Of a stretch of DNA of 64,000 bases, positions 1-15,600 are shown piece after piece. The stretch covers positions 7,943,519 through 8,007,518 of the forward strand of contig NC_064036.1 of NCBI RefSeq assembly GCF_932526225.1, read 5' to 3'. Made by a program: the position numbers and the translations under genes. This DNA comes from Nematostella vectensis (taxonomy: Eukaryota > Cnidaria > Anthozoa > Actiniaria > Edwardsiidae). How positions within the stretch are numbered: position 1 is the stretch's first letter; the number at the start of each line of letters is the position of its first letter. The notes under the pieces are model-generated. The model was not told where the DNA came from, did not search any database, and saw only the letters and a list, made by a program, of their open reading frames with translations.

Positions 1-131
1 ACTGAGTTTATACCGACCCAACTGAGTTTAAACTGACCAAACTGAGTTTAAACTGACCAAACTGAGTTCATACTGACAAAACTGAGTTCATACTGACCAA
101 ACTGAGTTCATACTGACCAAACTGAGTTCAT
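1..131. repeat. 20-bp tandem repeat, cut by window start
   Basis: About six and a half copies of a 20-bp unit close to actgagttcatactgaccaa run from the first base to about 131. Copies differ by one to three bases (ttta/ttca, aact/tact). The array lies in or beyond an intron of the minus-strand Smad1/5 gene and continues outside the window. Nothing suggests that it is coding. Confidence 0.9.
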
Positions 132-635
132 AACAAATTGAAGCAAATCACAGCCAGCAGTTACAATTATAATCACTTTGTATTTCAACGTTTTGCAGTA
201 TAGCCCAGAATGTAATGAAATTTAATTAATACTACAGAAAACTTGTATTATCAAATGTAAACAAAAACAAAGGAATGATTGATTGGTACCATTCACCGTC
301 CAGGCCTACTTTTTAACAACATATACTATACACACACAAAAAAAAAAAACACCCATGCAGAATTTAAACTATTTTTTTAGTTTTAGAGGTGGACTTATCA
401 GGCTGTTTGTAATTTTGCTAAAAAAAAAAAACATTCTAGTTCTCTTCAATGGTAACCCTGATTTTATTTTCCTACTACCCCCTCCATGGTTAATTGCATC
501 CCCATTGGTCCAAAAATTTGAATCAGTCATGATTCAGAAAAATTGACATCCTCATTCCAGGACATATAGCTTTGGTCATCATCATATCTCAGTGATAGCT
601 AATGAATTTAAAGATACAATCCAATCTCTTATTAC
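132..635. other. Smad1/5 intron sequence, nothing recognised
   Basis: AT-rich sequence with two short A-runs near 340 and 421. I see no exon of the MH2 domain on the minus strand and no RNA gene. It is most likely intron following the second coding exon of Smad1/5. Confidence 0.5.
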
Positions 636-4348
<3,713 letters not shown>

Positions 4349-4589
4349 TGTGTAGTTCCAGAAAATATCTATACCCTTCCCCCAAGGAGGGGGGTGGAAA
4401 TTCCGGTGGGGTGGGGGTCAAACGACCAGGAATTTCCAGAAGGAAGGGGGGAGGGGGGAAAAGCCCGTTTTCCTTAACAACAGTTACTGTTTAATATTTC
4501 TCCAGGGGGTTGGAAATTCCAGAGGGGTGGGGGGTCATACCTCCGACCCCCTCCATGGGGGGGGTATGGATATTTTCTGGAACTACACA
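4349..4589. mobile_element. MITE-like element with terminal inverted repeats
   Basis: The left end reads tgtgtagttccagaaaatat and the right end is its reverse complement with one or two changes. The total is 241 bp. The interior is G/C-run rich, with two copies of tggaaattcc motifs in opposite orientation, so much of the element can fold back on itself. There is no coding capacity, which suggests a non-autonomous DNA transposon. A clear target-site duplication was not identified. Confidence 0.75.
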
Positions 4590-4852
4590 ATGTAAAGAAG
4601 CCAGAGGCAAAATGATAGAACTAGAAAGAATACAGACAAGCTGTAGAAAAACGTGGTCTGCAAAGTTGCGATGTAATCAGAAAAAATAAACACGGCTACT
4701 CTACATAAAACACCAACCTTGTGGTGATTAATTCCCTGAAAGCTAGAGGCGAGGTATAGGAACTAGATGTGCTGAAGTACTGAGTACTAAGTTACTTTGC
4801 GTAAAAAAAATCGCGTAAATTGGTTTGGGAAACCTGTCAGTCGCTGAGATAT

Positions 4853-4879
4853 GTGTGTGTGTGTGTGTGTGTGGGGGGG
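4853..4879. repeat. (TG)n microsatellite with G-run
   Basis: A short TG-dinucleotide run followed directly by a run of G. Simple repeat in the Smad1/5 to Smad6/7 spacer. Confidence 0.9.
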
Positions 4880-5380
4880 GCACAAAAAAGACCGTCGAAC
4901 CTTCGAATGTGCGTTACATCACCGAAAAAAAAAAAGAGGCAATTTCCTTGTATTCAAAACATAACGACAAGAGCATAGGCAAATTCAATGTGACCTACGG
5001 TATTTAACTAGGGTATAAGTTTTTTCGCATGCCTACTAAAAACACACGCACACCCCCTCCGCTCCGTAAACATATCAAGATACTGGTGCCAATGCTTTGT
5101 ATAGTAGTAGGTATAGTAGTTTTTTGTGTGGTTATACGTGTAAGTGTATGAGGTAAGCCTTTTCAGTAGGTCACAGTACAGTCTCTCACCTATGACTTTC
5201 TGAGCTTTAGACATTCCTTAACCAGAAGAAACAAAAACTGGTGCAATCATAAACGCTTATGTCTAGAGAATTTCAGGTTTCTTAAAACAGGCCACTTTGT
5301 TTTGCGAAGGGGTTGTGTTCTCTACGCCTGATAAAAGCTTATCAGGTCCGTAGCCCGGATTTGGGGTATGGTGGGCGTGG

Positions 5381-5743
5381 TCACCAGTTTACTTCCGGAG
5401 GTCCGACGGAAACCTCAACCATTAAAAGACAATAGAATCTTAAATCCGCGCTATTTAACATGCCATCCGCTCTCAATTATCGATCACATCCTCAAAGGGA
5501 GCAACTGCAGAATACTCGTCCACAAAGAGTCAATTAGACTTCACGCCTCGATTTCTATAGAACGAGGCAGTAAATACAAGGAAAATGCAAATAAGTGGAC
5601 GGGTATTCTGCAGTTTAGTCCCTCAAAGAAACTTTCAATAGACATACTGCTTTCACTATTTTAAATTATTTTTAGCGTTTTCCGTTAAAAAAACATCGGA
5701 GATTGTTACGTAATCGACCGGACTGCCGGAAGTAAACTGGTGA
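5381..5743. mobile_element. Foldback (long inverted repeat) element
   Basis: Position 5381 begins tcaccagtttacttccgg, and the reverse complement of this stands at 5726-5743. Inner arms also pair: gcaactgcagaatactcgtc near 5502 against the inverted copy near 5597-5618. The whole 363-bp stretch can form one long imperfect hairpin. The ORF inside it has no family resemblance. This looks like a non-autonomous foldback transposon. Confidence 0.75.
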
Positions 5744-6524
5744 TAATGCGGCTTTAAAACATCCAAACATCTCATTGTAGTCAATTAGCTGCGAAGTACA
5801 TTCTCAAGTTGCACTCGCCCATCCGAGGGCCTGCTTATCTATTGGATCATGGGATCGTGGGAGAAAACCTCCAATGAGGTACTTACTATGCAGGTCAACA
5901 TACACGCCCAATATCACACCATCATATTGCATTTATTACATTGCCCAGCCTTTAAATAAAGTGCTTGAACAATAATCGCTTAATTTAAAAAAAAAAACTA
6001 ATAAAAGATCACTAAAAGAAATCCTGTACAAAAGATGCATAAGTAAATGTTTTTTTGGCCACTTTACTTGGAGGTTTTGACTGCGGTGACATATTTGCAG
6101 TGCGTAGCTCCGCTGTTCTTTGTGCGCGTGTGACCAGTCGTGTTTTTCTCTGTATGTTGATTTGATAATGCGAGTTTCCTATCTTGTATTTACTGTCTAC
6201 TGCTCACGCACTAACAGAATAAACCCTTTTCTAAGTTAGATTCAGATTTCTCTCTCACGACTGAATATCGACGCACGCTTCTTTAATCCTCTGCGAGACA
6301 GGGTACACCCCACACGATTTGAAGGTCCGCCCTGATGAAGGAAAATTGAGTACCACTGCAAGCTAGGACGAGCTACCTAAGAGAAAATGGTCCGCTAAAT
6401 AGGTAAACGAACCCCCTCCACCCCCCAGTCCAAAATCCAGGCCACGGGCCTGGGACTAGTTGTTATTAGTTGGAACGATAGGCCAAGCAACGCAAGTTGT
6501 ATGTAGGGGTAGTGTGGGTGTGTG

Positions 6525-7400
6525 TGGGGGGGGGGGGGGGGGGGAGTTGCAACCCTTCCCCTCGACTGATAAAACCTCCGCTCGATGGTTGCGGCCACAG
6601 TAAATTGGTGATATTCTTCGCATTTAAAACACAGACCAATACTTATAACCAGGCTCATAACATAAAATTTTGAATAGAGGGGAGGGGGGGGGGGGGGAGG
6701 TAGAGGGATATATATAACCAGTGTATCATAAGATGTAATCTGGAATAGAGGGGGTGGGTTACCTCTGACTCATAAGATGTTATTTGTAAATTTCTGTTTC
6801 TTTACATCAGTCTGTATTTTTAGTAAATGGGATATATACAACCAGGGGCCATAAGATGTTTTTTTTTTGGAATAGAAGGGGGAGGGGGTGTCTACTCTAG
6901 TAGATGAATATATATAACCAGGGGGTCATAATAAGACGTATTTTGGAATAGAAGGGGTGTCTACTCTGGTAACATGGGTCGGTAGGGTAGGTAGGTAAGG
7001 GCCTCATAAAAATTTGGATTCGCTTGCAAAACAAGATCAATGTTATTTTTGTTTCTAGTAGGTAGGTAAACGGGGGTAGTAGGCGAAGAAGAGGTGGTTA
7101 GGTGGGTTTTAAAATACTCAGGTAAGTTTGATTGGAAGGGAGGTAGATACGGTAGATTGATAGTTAATGGAAAGGTAGGCGGGTAGTTATGGTTGGCTGA
7201 GGGTTGGTCATTACGGTAGGTAGTTATGGTGGGTAGGAAGTCAGGTGGGATGGGTGGGTGGGTGGTACATCGGTAGGGTAGAGAGGTAAGACAGTTAGGT
7301 GTGGGTAGTTATGGTTAGGAAGGTAATAGAGTGTGTGTGTGTGTGTGCGTGTGTGTGGGGGGGTTGAAGGGGGGGGGGGTAGAAGGGGGTAGGTAGTTTG
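6525..7400. repeat. G-rich degenerate repeats
   Basis: The block begins with a run of about 20 G at 6528-6544. It continues with four degenerate copies of a unit containing atatatataaccag, then ataagatgt, then ggaatagagggg (near 6640, 6706, 6830 and 6907). It then turns into scattered ggtaggtagg and ggtgggtggg motifs, a GTGTGT run near 7330 and further G-runs. It has strong G-quadruplex potential on the plus strand. No coding signal. Confidence 0.8.
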
Positions 7401-9550
7401 GTAGGTTAGCTGTATTTGAATGGAAGATCATAGGCGAGATTCTCTTTATTTCGAGGGGAAAAGGAAATTTCCAGAATGTAAGCGTTAAAAAGTTAACTAG
7501 ACCCTGCGCACAGGGTTGACTGGGATACCCGAGATTTGCAACTTGTTTGGGCCCTGTGTTGTGACATGTACGACAAAGATTTTACTGCCCACTTTGAATA
7601 TGATAAAATATATATAAAATCTAGTTTTTTATTGTAATTGCCATATCACAATACTGGGCAAGAAAGGTAAGATCATTATCTCTTCAGGTGTAGGGGGGGG
7701 GGGGGCTTGGACTTGTCCTATCTAATCTTTTGCGGTGTAAAAATCTTATGAATACTATCCCCACAGCAGAGTTAGCACTGAAATATTTTAAAGATATTTT
7801 AAAGATCAATAACACCACAAAGACAACACAGTTATCTAGATTTTATTGAAAATGTTCCAAAAAAATAAAATGACATTCAATGAGGGATAAAGGTATCTTA
7901 GGGAAATAACAAAACGCATCTAATTTTGTTGGTATTTTGGTGCTTACCAAACTACCCCAAAAATAAGCACCAAAGTACCAAAATAATTTTCATGATTTAA
8001 ATATCTTACACTACACATGACTACTGACATGTTACCTCTAAACAGATAGCAGCAGGCTTTAAACTTTTCTAGTACAAGATTTAAGTTACACATATGCTGT
8101 GCCTTATTGAAATCGACAGGTATAAAATTTGCAGTTATTAAATCGCAAACCGGGCCTTCGACTCCACAAATAATAAAATTCAAGATGGCGGCCATGACAC
8201 AGTTTTAAATTATGCAGAAGGTATTCTGGTAACCAGGCATTGCGATGACGTAGAACTGTAGGCTAGGTACTTCTTGTACGATAAATGGTTCGTAAGGTCG
8301 CAATGAGTACACTAAAAAAAGAGATATACAGTGGCGCATGGACTTCCTGGGCATTGTGCAATAATGCACGTTGTTAGGACCACGACGAAAAAAAAAACAG
8401 TTGCATTTTATAACTGGGCTACCACAGGTATCCTAGTAAAAATCACTCAGCTAGATTCTTCTAAAAAAAATGATTTGATCCTCGAAATACTTTCAAGGTC
8501 ATATGCAAGGATGCGAGACGATCGCTTACGAAATAATTAACACCGTCTGATATTCGGTCTGGTGCGGATGAAGTACCCGGTCTGTGATATCCGCTTTTTG
8601 CGCACAACGCTGCCGCCATCCATTTTCAAATGAGCATAATAAATCCCTCGTTGACACGATATAGCAGACATTTTAGACAACGCGAATCGCCTCAGACTCT
8701 TGAAGTAATATCGCAATAAATCATATGTGCAACCAAAGCATGCAGATGACAGCCCCTCCCCCCAATAGGTGCGCATGTCGACACTTGTGCGAGGGGGAGG
8801 CGTTGGTGGAAATCTATGAGTTGCGCAACCACTTCGTCATGAAAAATAATAGAAATTAACATCAAGATTCACAAGCAAGCTAAGAAATCACCCAAGGCCT
8901 CAACGTCTTATAATATACTAAGTTATCAATAATTTTATTTCTTCGCTTTTTTTAAAACGATAATCATCTATTTATTAAAGCTAAGCAGGCCTTAAAAGGA
9001 AGATAAGGCAAGCTTGTACACATACAGTACACCTTCACATGTGGATGCAACATAAGAAATTTTTAGGCATCTCGGTAAAATCGCGTGCCTATAACAAATC
9101 CCCTGCGGTGCCTGTCTTGGTTTGTTTGACGTAAACCCACACAGCCCCAGCATGTTTCAAATTGCAATCTTCAAAACACACGGGGATGCTAACCCCTTTA
9201 ACATTCGTCATATTTTCATTAATCATCCGAAAAAAAAAAATCAAACATTCAACCGGGTCGTGACAATTTTGTATAAGACACACCCACTTATAATCCTTTC
9301 ACAAATCCGCAGTACCACAAGGAAAACTAGTAAAATTATATCAAACTCAGGAAGTCTTACGTGCTTCCGAGCGAGGTGGGTGTTACAAGAGGACGTCTGG
9401 CGCACGCCCTGTCTGAAGGGATAGCACTGCAAAACCTGAAAACCCAAGAACGGGCAATGTGATCATACGCAGCATAGGCCTAGTTAGACTCCTATTCATG
9501 CGCGGGAACAGCCCAACACAATTTAATTTTCCCGAGATAGGCTCGTAGGC
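7401..9550. other. Smad spacer, no gene recognised
   Basis: AT-rich spacer. The ORFs of 60-100 codons here (for example complement 7944-8195 and complement 8537-8776) show no domain, splice support or low-complexity-free family resemblance. I do not call them genes. A G-run occurs near 7693. Confidence 0.5.
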
Positions 9551-9640
9551 GTAGCTGGATAAGACACATACGTTACACCGCGTTCTTACCCGATGATTCG
9601 TCCTGTTTTGTATGCGGTTTTGGAGAAAGATTTTGTTGCA
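9551..9640 (-). pseudogene. Inverted stray copy of Smad6/7 exon 2
   Basis: On the minus strand this 90-bp stretch is nearly identical to 11629-11716 on the plus strand: most of Smad6/7 coding exon 2, its GT donor and about 35 bases of the following intron. Matching runs include caacaaaatctttctccaaa and aacaggacgaatcatcgggt. Differences cluster just after the donor (taagaacg versus taagagag). Similarity stops within exon 2 on one side and in the intron on the other. It is therefore a duplicated, inverted gene fragment rather than a gene. Confidence 0.85.
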
Positions 9641-9742
9641 TGTAAAAGTAGACTGCTGTAAAGCCTTCGAATTTGTAAGGACTATGATCAAATCGAAATT
9701 TATTATCATAAAGATTATTATTGCCTGGCTGCGTGACCTAGG

Positions 9743-9758
9743 CCTATGACGTCATAGG
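9743..9758. promoter_or_regulatory. Perfect palindrome around a CRE core
   Basis: CCTATGACGTCATAGG is a perfect 16-bp palindrome centred on TGACGTCA, the consensus site of CREB/ATF-type bZIP factors. It lies between the two divergent Smad genes. Function is inferred from the motif only. Confidence 0.45.
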
Positions 9759-10688
9759 ATTGTAATGGCTGCCAAAGATATCATCAACAAGTTCATATCT
9801 CGACCTTGAAAACAAAAATCATAACCTGTCACGGTTATGTAAAATAGTTTGTCATAATCCTAGTCGAAGCACGACTGTTCTTGTCTGAAAGTCACTCATG
9901 ACTAAGCGACTAGCTGAAGGAAGAAATAACACTTCTTTTAACGTGTTTTTCGGCCCACGTGGAAAAAGAGACATTTTCAGACAATTCATTCTGTGGCCTA
10001 TATGGGATTACAAAAGATCCATTTGGCTGTTGCTGAGAGGTATTGATAACGATTCACGTGCCATGATTATTCAATGCCAGATGATGTCTGGTTTGGTCTG
10101 GTGTTGCGTCGGTCGCACCTCAAGAAATACCGGAAGAATATAGGCAGCAAAAAACAGCCGCCCCGATAATTAAAATCGAGCAAAAGTTCCGTGGGTAAAA
10201 TAACAGCGGTCGACTATTTGATTTATCTGTGCGATATGTTTTCGTGATATATGCTACAAAAATAGAAGCTTTCCAATAGCAATAATGTAACTCCTTTCAC
10301 TTGGCTGAAGTACGCACAGCGTGAGCACCCTACATGATTATTGAGGTCAGACTAAACACCTCAAGGTAGAATTTAGTCATGCCATCCCGAAATACTGCTT
10401 TGGACCATATGACCCTACATAACACTAGGGAGCAATTTAAAAAACACATACGTAGTTTAAGGGTCGCGTACTGAAAGATGGCAAAGGAAAGAGAAATACG
10501 TAAAAAAGCTGACTTGAAAGTGAAATCGAGCAGGACCTTTTCGAAATGAATAACTTATGCAAAGAATTCATTGTGATTCAAGTCAAGGGGTAATTTCCGC
10601 TAATCCGACTTGTTGTCCAATCACCGAGCGAACGTAGTTATTGAAGTCTATATTTTTGCCGCACGCTATCACACACACACGCCGAATG

Positions 10689-10844
10689 CCCGGGGCAAAC
10701 GACGTACTTTCCGTGTGCCGTTCATAATGCAAATGAGTGCGAATTCCGATAAAACAAAAGCTCTACATTTGCATTTATTTGCATTGATTCGCATTAGGAA
10801 CGGCACATGAAAAGTATGTCGTTTGCTCTAGTCGTTTGCCCTAG
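10689..10844. mobile_element. Foldback element with octamer-like cores
   Basis: The left arm near 10692-10735 reads ggggcaaacgacgtacttt, then tgccgttcataatgc. The right arm near 10788-10830 is its imperfect reverse complement, ending gtatgtcgtttgctc. A further copy of gtcgtttgcc follows. The spacer contains ATGCAAAT and two inverted ATTTGCAT octamers. The element is short and non-coding, probably a MITE. It sits about 250 bases upstream of the Smad6/7 start. Confidence 0.6.
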
Positions 10845-10863
10845 TCCTTAGACACGCCGACCT

Positions 10864-10871
10864 GTCTAGAC
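10864..10871. promoter_or_regulatory. Palindromic Smad-binding element GTCTAGAC (1)
   Basis: GTCTAGAC is the palindromic optimum site for Smad3/4 MH1 domains. It is flanked by further AGAC and GTCT half-sites at 10850 and 10873 and lies about 230 bases before the Smad6/7 start. The vertebrate Smad7 promoter carries the same palindrome. Confidence 0.6.
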
Positions 10872-10978
10872 AGACACGTGACCGTGTTGACCAATCGCGC
10901 GGCTTGTTTTCATATGTCCTGTAGTCGGCTTGCGGGCTGCTATGTGAAATGGTCGATTCAAGGCATTTATGATGCACG

Positions 10979-10986
10979 GTCTAGAC
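10979..10986. promoter_or_regulatory. Palindromic Smad-binding element GTCTAGAC (2)
   Basis: A second exact GTCTAGAC, 115 bases after the first and about 112 bases before the Smad6/7 start. Two exact palindromes this close together in front of an inhibitory Smad suggest feedback control by activated Smads. That function is inferred. Confidence 0.6.
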
Positions 10987-11097
10987 AAGAAACTGACGAC
11001 TTAGTTTGGTTTGTTCGCATGTCGAGAAAAGGAGTGCCTTCCCTTCGCTGCTCTCATGTAACTTGTATGCTCTTCTCCGCGGCTGTGCCAATGGTAT

Positions 11098-12609
11098 ATG
11101 TTGAGGTCGATCACTCTGGCCCTCACAAGGACGAGTGCGTCTTTGCTCTGTCTAAAACTCCTCGAATTTACTGTCAATAAAGGCAGCGAAATAGCGGACC
11201 TTAAAACAACCACGCATTCAATTCTAAGGCGACTTCGAGATACAGAGCTGGGGCTGCTGCTGAAAGCGCTCGAAAGTCGCGGTGGTGATGTGTCAAGTTG
11301 CGTGTATTTCCCGTACGGCGAGAAAGTGTGTAAGCGAGTCGTTCACGAGCCCCATGTTGTACTCTACCGAACATTTCGAGAACCCAATGTTCAAAGCTCC
11401 AATGAGCTCAAACCATTGGCCATATGCTCTAGAAGAGATTCGACTGGTAAACGGGTTTGCATCAACCCTCACCACTACAGCGAAATCATTCAAATCCGTA
11501 AGTGCAAATGCGTGCGAGTATAAGGCCCTCGGTGGATTCCTTCAGTAACTTCGCAACCTATGCTTTTTTTACTTAATAGCAATGGTTATATTTCTCTTTT
11601 GGATCCACAGAAAGCCCCACGCCGGAGCTGCAACAAAATCTTTCTCCAAAACCGCATACAAAACAGGACGAATCATCGGGTAAGAGAGCGGTGTAACGTA
11701 TGTCTGATCCAGCTACTGTCTGATCAATTCTGCATGTTTTTGATTCTTAGGATTCGGCAGCAACTTTACTGAAACCCAGTCGACTGATTGCTCTTCCAAA
11801 AAGCAACCAAATTTGCCGCTTTCGATATCAGGTAAGGGTTCAATCTAAAGCTAAACCTAGGCAAAACTTATGACAAGTCGAAGCGGAAACTTTCCTCTTC
11901 GAGAGTCATAATTGAGTTGTGCCTTGACCAGTCGCTAACCTAGTTGCTCAAAGTAAATAATTCATACAATAAATTTGGTTGCCTGTACGGTCATGTTTTA
12001 GCTCATGCTAAGAGTTATTGTTCTGACTGCTTTTTTCTTCCCTTAGAATTATTCGAGAGCACAAGCGAATGGCCAAGCGCATGGTGCGTTGTAGCGTATT
12101 GGGAACTTAACGAATGTATAGGGCCATTCTATCATGGTCACCAGGACGTAATAAATATATACGAGACTTTACCCAAACCGAAAGGCTTTTGTCTAGCAGG
12201 TTTGGACAGAAATCAAAACGTTTCAGATGGAACCAAGCGCGCGAGAAATCACGTCGGTTTCGGTCTTCAGCTCTCCAGAGAAGAGGATGGAATTTGGATA
12301 TATAATCGTAGCGAATATGCTGTCTTTGCAAATGGGACCACTTTTCCATACGTCACTACTACCCCATCAGCGAGTCAAAATATTACGGTGACAAAAGTAC
12401 CACCGGGCTTTTCACTAAAGATCTATGACTATAACCATAGCCCCGCTACGTGCCGGACATTTGAAGGACCACAAAGTTGGAAAGTCCCGGAGAGTGTTAG
12501 AATCAGCTTTGCCAAAGGATGGGGTAATACTTCGTCGGCCTCATATAGAAGACCTGTGGTGACTAGCTGTCCATGTTGGCTTGAAATCCATTTCACTGTA
12601 TCGCGCTAG
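11098..12609 (+). CDS. Smad6/7: Inhibitory Smad (Smad6/7)
   Basis: Feedback inhibitor of BMP/TGF-beta signalling that competes with R-Smads at receptors. Model: join(11098..11497, 11611..11679, 11751..11831, 12047..12609), 370 aa; every junction is phase 1 with GT/AG borders. Exon 1 carries a divergent MH1 (ILRRLRDTELGLLLKALESR, then ELKPL and CINPHHY) with CVYFP in place of the R-Smad DNA-binding hairpin. Exons 2-3 are a Ser/Pro-rich linker (SPTPELQQNLSPKP; no clear PPxY motif). Exon 4 is a complete MH2: WCVVAYWE, FGLQLSREEDGIWIYNRSEY, VRISFAKGWG, SCPCWLEIHF. It ends VSR without the SSxS phosphorylation tail of R-Smads, which marks it as inhibitory. The start at 11098 is the first in-frame ATG after a stop near 11058. 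The extreme N-terminus is the least certain part; an upstream exon or another start is possible. Confidence 0.92.
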
Positions 12610-15600
12610 AGAAAGAAGTCTTAATGTATATTGTATATACCTAGCTAAGAACTTAAAATCCGTTACAAATAGAATTACAATGAAGAACTCACTACCACAT
12701 CGATCTAAAGTAAATCCCGAGGTAGAATGTGTACATTAGAATAGCTAGTCTGTTAACTAGCAAAGAATGAATATATTATATATTTTCACTGAGGTGAGAC
12801 CCGGTGAGTCCTCTGTCGTTGTTTTTTGTTGTACTTCTATTGCTTAGTTATCTTTATTCGTTGTCGACACGAGTTCGACACAGAGAAGTCAATTATTGTG
12901 CTTATATATAGTTTTTTTTTCTCAAGGATAGGATGTAGAATCAACGACAAAAATTCCGGATTTCTGGAGGTCATGAACTAATGTCTGGCTAAAAATCTTT
13001 CAGATGTATTTATGGTATTTTTGTTTGTCTGTAAACTTTTCGGTTCAGTGAAGCGAAGAACATCTGTGATTGTTTTAGAAGTCCACTATCACACTTACGA
13101 TCAGCTATTAGATTTTCCAGATAATGCAATAAAAATACACACACAAGAGAATAGTGGGGTGGTAGTTGTTCATGTTTTCTTTTATCAAAATCTTCCATTT
13201 GTTAGGAGGCTAGAGGTTATACCTTCCGTGTGATTTTCAAGGTGTTTTTAAGCGGAATTAAATTCTCTTAATGTCAGACAGCCATTGTTTGGAATTCACT
13301 GAACGGACACATCTCAGACTTATTGATGAATAATGTGATTTCCGAGATGCGATAGACATCAAAGCTTTCAGAATCCGAAGGCTATAGTTAACTAAATTAC
13401 ATAAGAAAAGTAAGACAGATTTTAATTGTGCGATTTCAGCAAAGTCTGGTATGATTTTTAGCACGTCTAGCTGCTGAAAAACATTTCGTGTGGACTATAT
13501 AATCAAACAATTATCTTTGTCAAAATTGTTGGTTATCAAAACACATGCGCAAGTAAAGGACAGCGAAATTCGTTCAAGATCATAATGGTTTCTAATAACT
13601 TTACTAAACTCGACCAACTTGCATGAAATAACTGCATCAAGGTTATTTATAGACTTTAGACTTTATAGACGAAAGAGAAAATGCGTTCGAATATTCAGTT
13701 TCTATTGCAGACGACACTATTCAAAATATTTTGACATTTTTTACGAAAACATGATTATTACACCAAACTAGTGATTGGCATTTATGGGCAAAAATCTTTT
13801 CTAAAAAGGGTTTTGTCTAAAACACTGTCACCCAATCCCAATGCAATTGTGAACACAGCATGATATCTGTCTAGTTTTCACACAACCCTTGCAATTAACC
13901 GATTATTTTTTACCATTTTCAGACATAATAACTTCTTTCCCAACATTCGCCTTTGAGGTTTCAAATGTTCTGGAAAAAAAATGCATAGCCACAAAGACAC
14001 AAATTAGCATATGGAGCGGATTGGTGACTATGAAATGTCTGAGAATAAAATAATACCACATGTTTTCAACAGCAAGGACTTGAATATTATTGACAGAAAT
14101 TTACCCCCGTTGGTCATATGGTCAACAGCAGTTTCGAAGAATTGAAAAATGGACTTCTAAGATTACCTGTCAAGAAATTACTAATAAGAAATTCCCTTTG
14201 ATGATATTTCTAAGAAAATATTCTACTTTTCTGAACACAACAATCCAGAGGGTCCAAAAACTCTTACGTTTTGACATGGCTCTCTTACAGATTAAGGGTT
14301 TAATGCCGTTGGTACAAGTGGCCTTATAGTCATTGAGGGATGCTGTCAAGAGTTGAGAATGCTTTGCAGTGACCTTAGACTAAATCATTTTCAACACGTA
14401 ATGCTCTTAGCTGTAAAGAACAGTAAAAAAGCTGAATAAATGCATACAAATCCTTACTTCTTTTGGTGCCAAACACTGAAAGGGCTTATTTCAATAAGTA
14501 TGCCTTATTGTGATGAGTAGATCTTGTCAAGCTGAGTAAGGCAGATCTTGTCCACATTCGTAATGCTACAGTCTCCATCATTTTATAGTTTGACAATTTC
14601 TAAATTATTTTCCACTTCAAGGCCCTCAAAATTAGCAATCAGGAGTCAATAGACTTAAATAAACAATGATTAGTCTACAGGGGGAGGGGGAGGGGGGTTG
14701 CTCTCAATACAAATCCAGGTCTCAATGTTTCTTTGTAGCCCCTGGCTCAGGAAATTGTATGTGCTTCTTGTTAAAAACAAGGAAGTATGTCTTGAATGGA
14801 AACAAAACCAGTTTTAAGTGTCTTGTTGGTGTTTAAGGTACTTATGACGAAAATGTTAAAACAATTGTTTTTTAGTTTCTTGTTTTTGTTTTTCACAATT
14901 AAGAAAAAAGGCGAATGGCATGTTTTAAGGCCCAGGGAAATACAAGCATAATTGGTGTATGGTAGTGCCATGATTGGGAGAGGGTTAATTAGTCCATCAA
15001 GAGGGTACAGACTTGTCCTCTAGTGTCTGTTCCCCTCACACAAATAAGAGACTTTGCACTAAGAAATCATGTGACTTTTTGGGTGCCAAACTTGTGGCAG
15101 CGAACTGTAATAACAACAAAAATCAAATTATTCAGTGCTTATGAATCACCCAAAAAGTTTCTTTGGCATATAAAGGACATATTTTAATTGAAAGATTATA
15201 GATTACTCTCTGGAGAAACGGGTACAGCCATTTCTGTGTTTATTTTGGCTTGTACTTGCCACTCAAAAAGCCATGGGATCTCTTAGCGCAAGTCCCCTAT
15301 TCAATTGAAAATATTGCTATAGCTTCCCCATATAATCTAATGCTTTCTAAACAAGGTATTTTGCTAGTCCCAAGGTGGATTCTCTGCCACTAAAAGAACC
15401 ATAGCAAAGGGTGTCTGAAACTTATGTAAACTGCTTCTTTTTAAGTCTCAACAGACTCAATTTGCGTACATAATTTGACACTATATTAGAGTTGATTGTT
15501 CACACACTTTTATTTCCTCATAGGTGATGGCCCAAAGGTCGATATAAGGAATGAAGAATTAAAGGCATAACACATGACATAACATCTTAAACGCCCACCC

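Noticed and set aside
9241..9709. Minus-strand ORFs around the inverted Smad6/7 fragment as a gene
   Set aside because: Only the 90-bp fragment has resemblance, and it is the wrong frame and context for a Smad linker. The surrounding sequence shows nothing.
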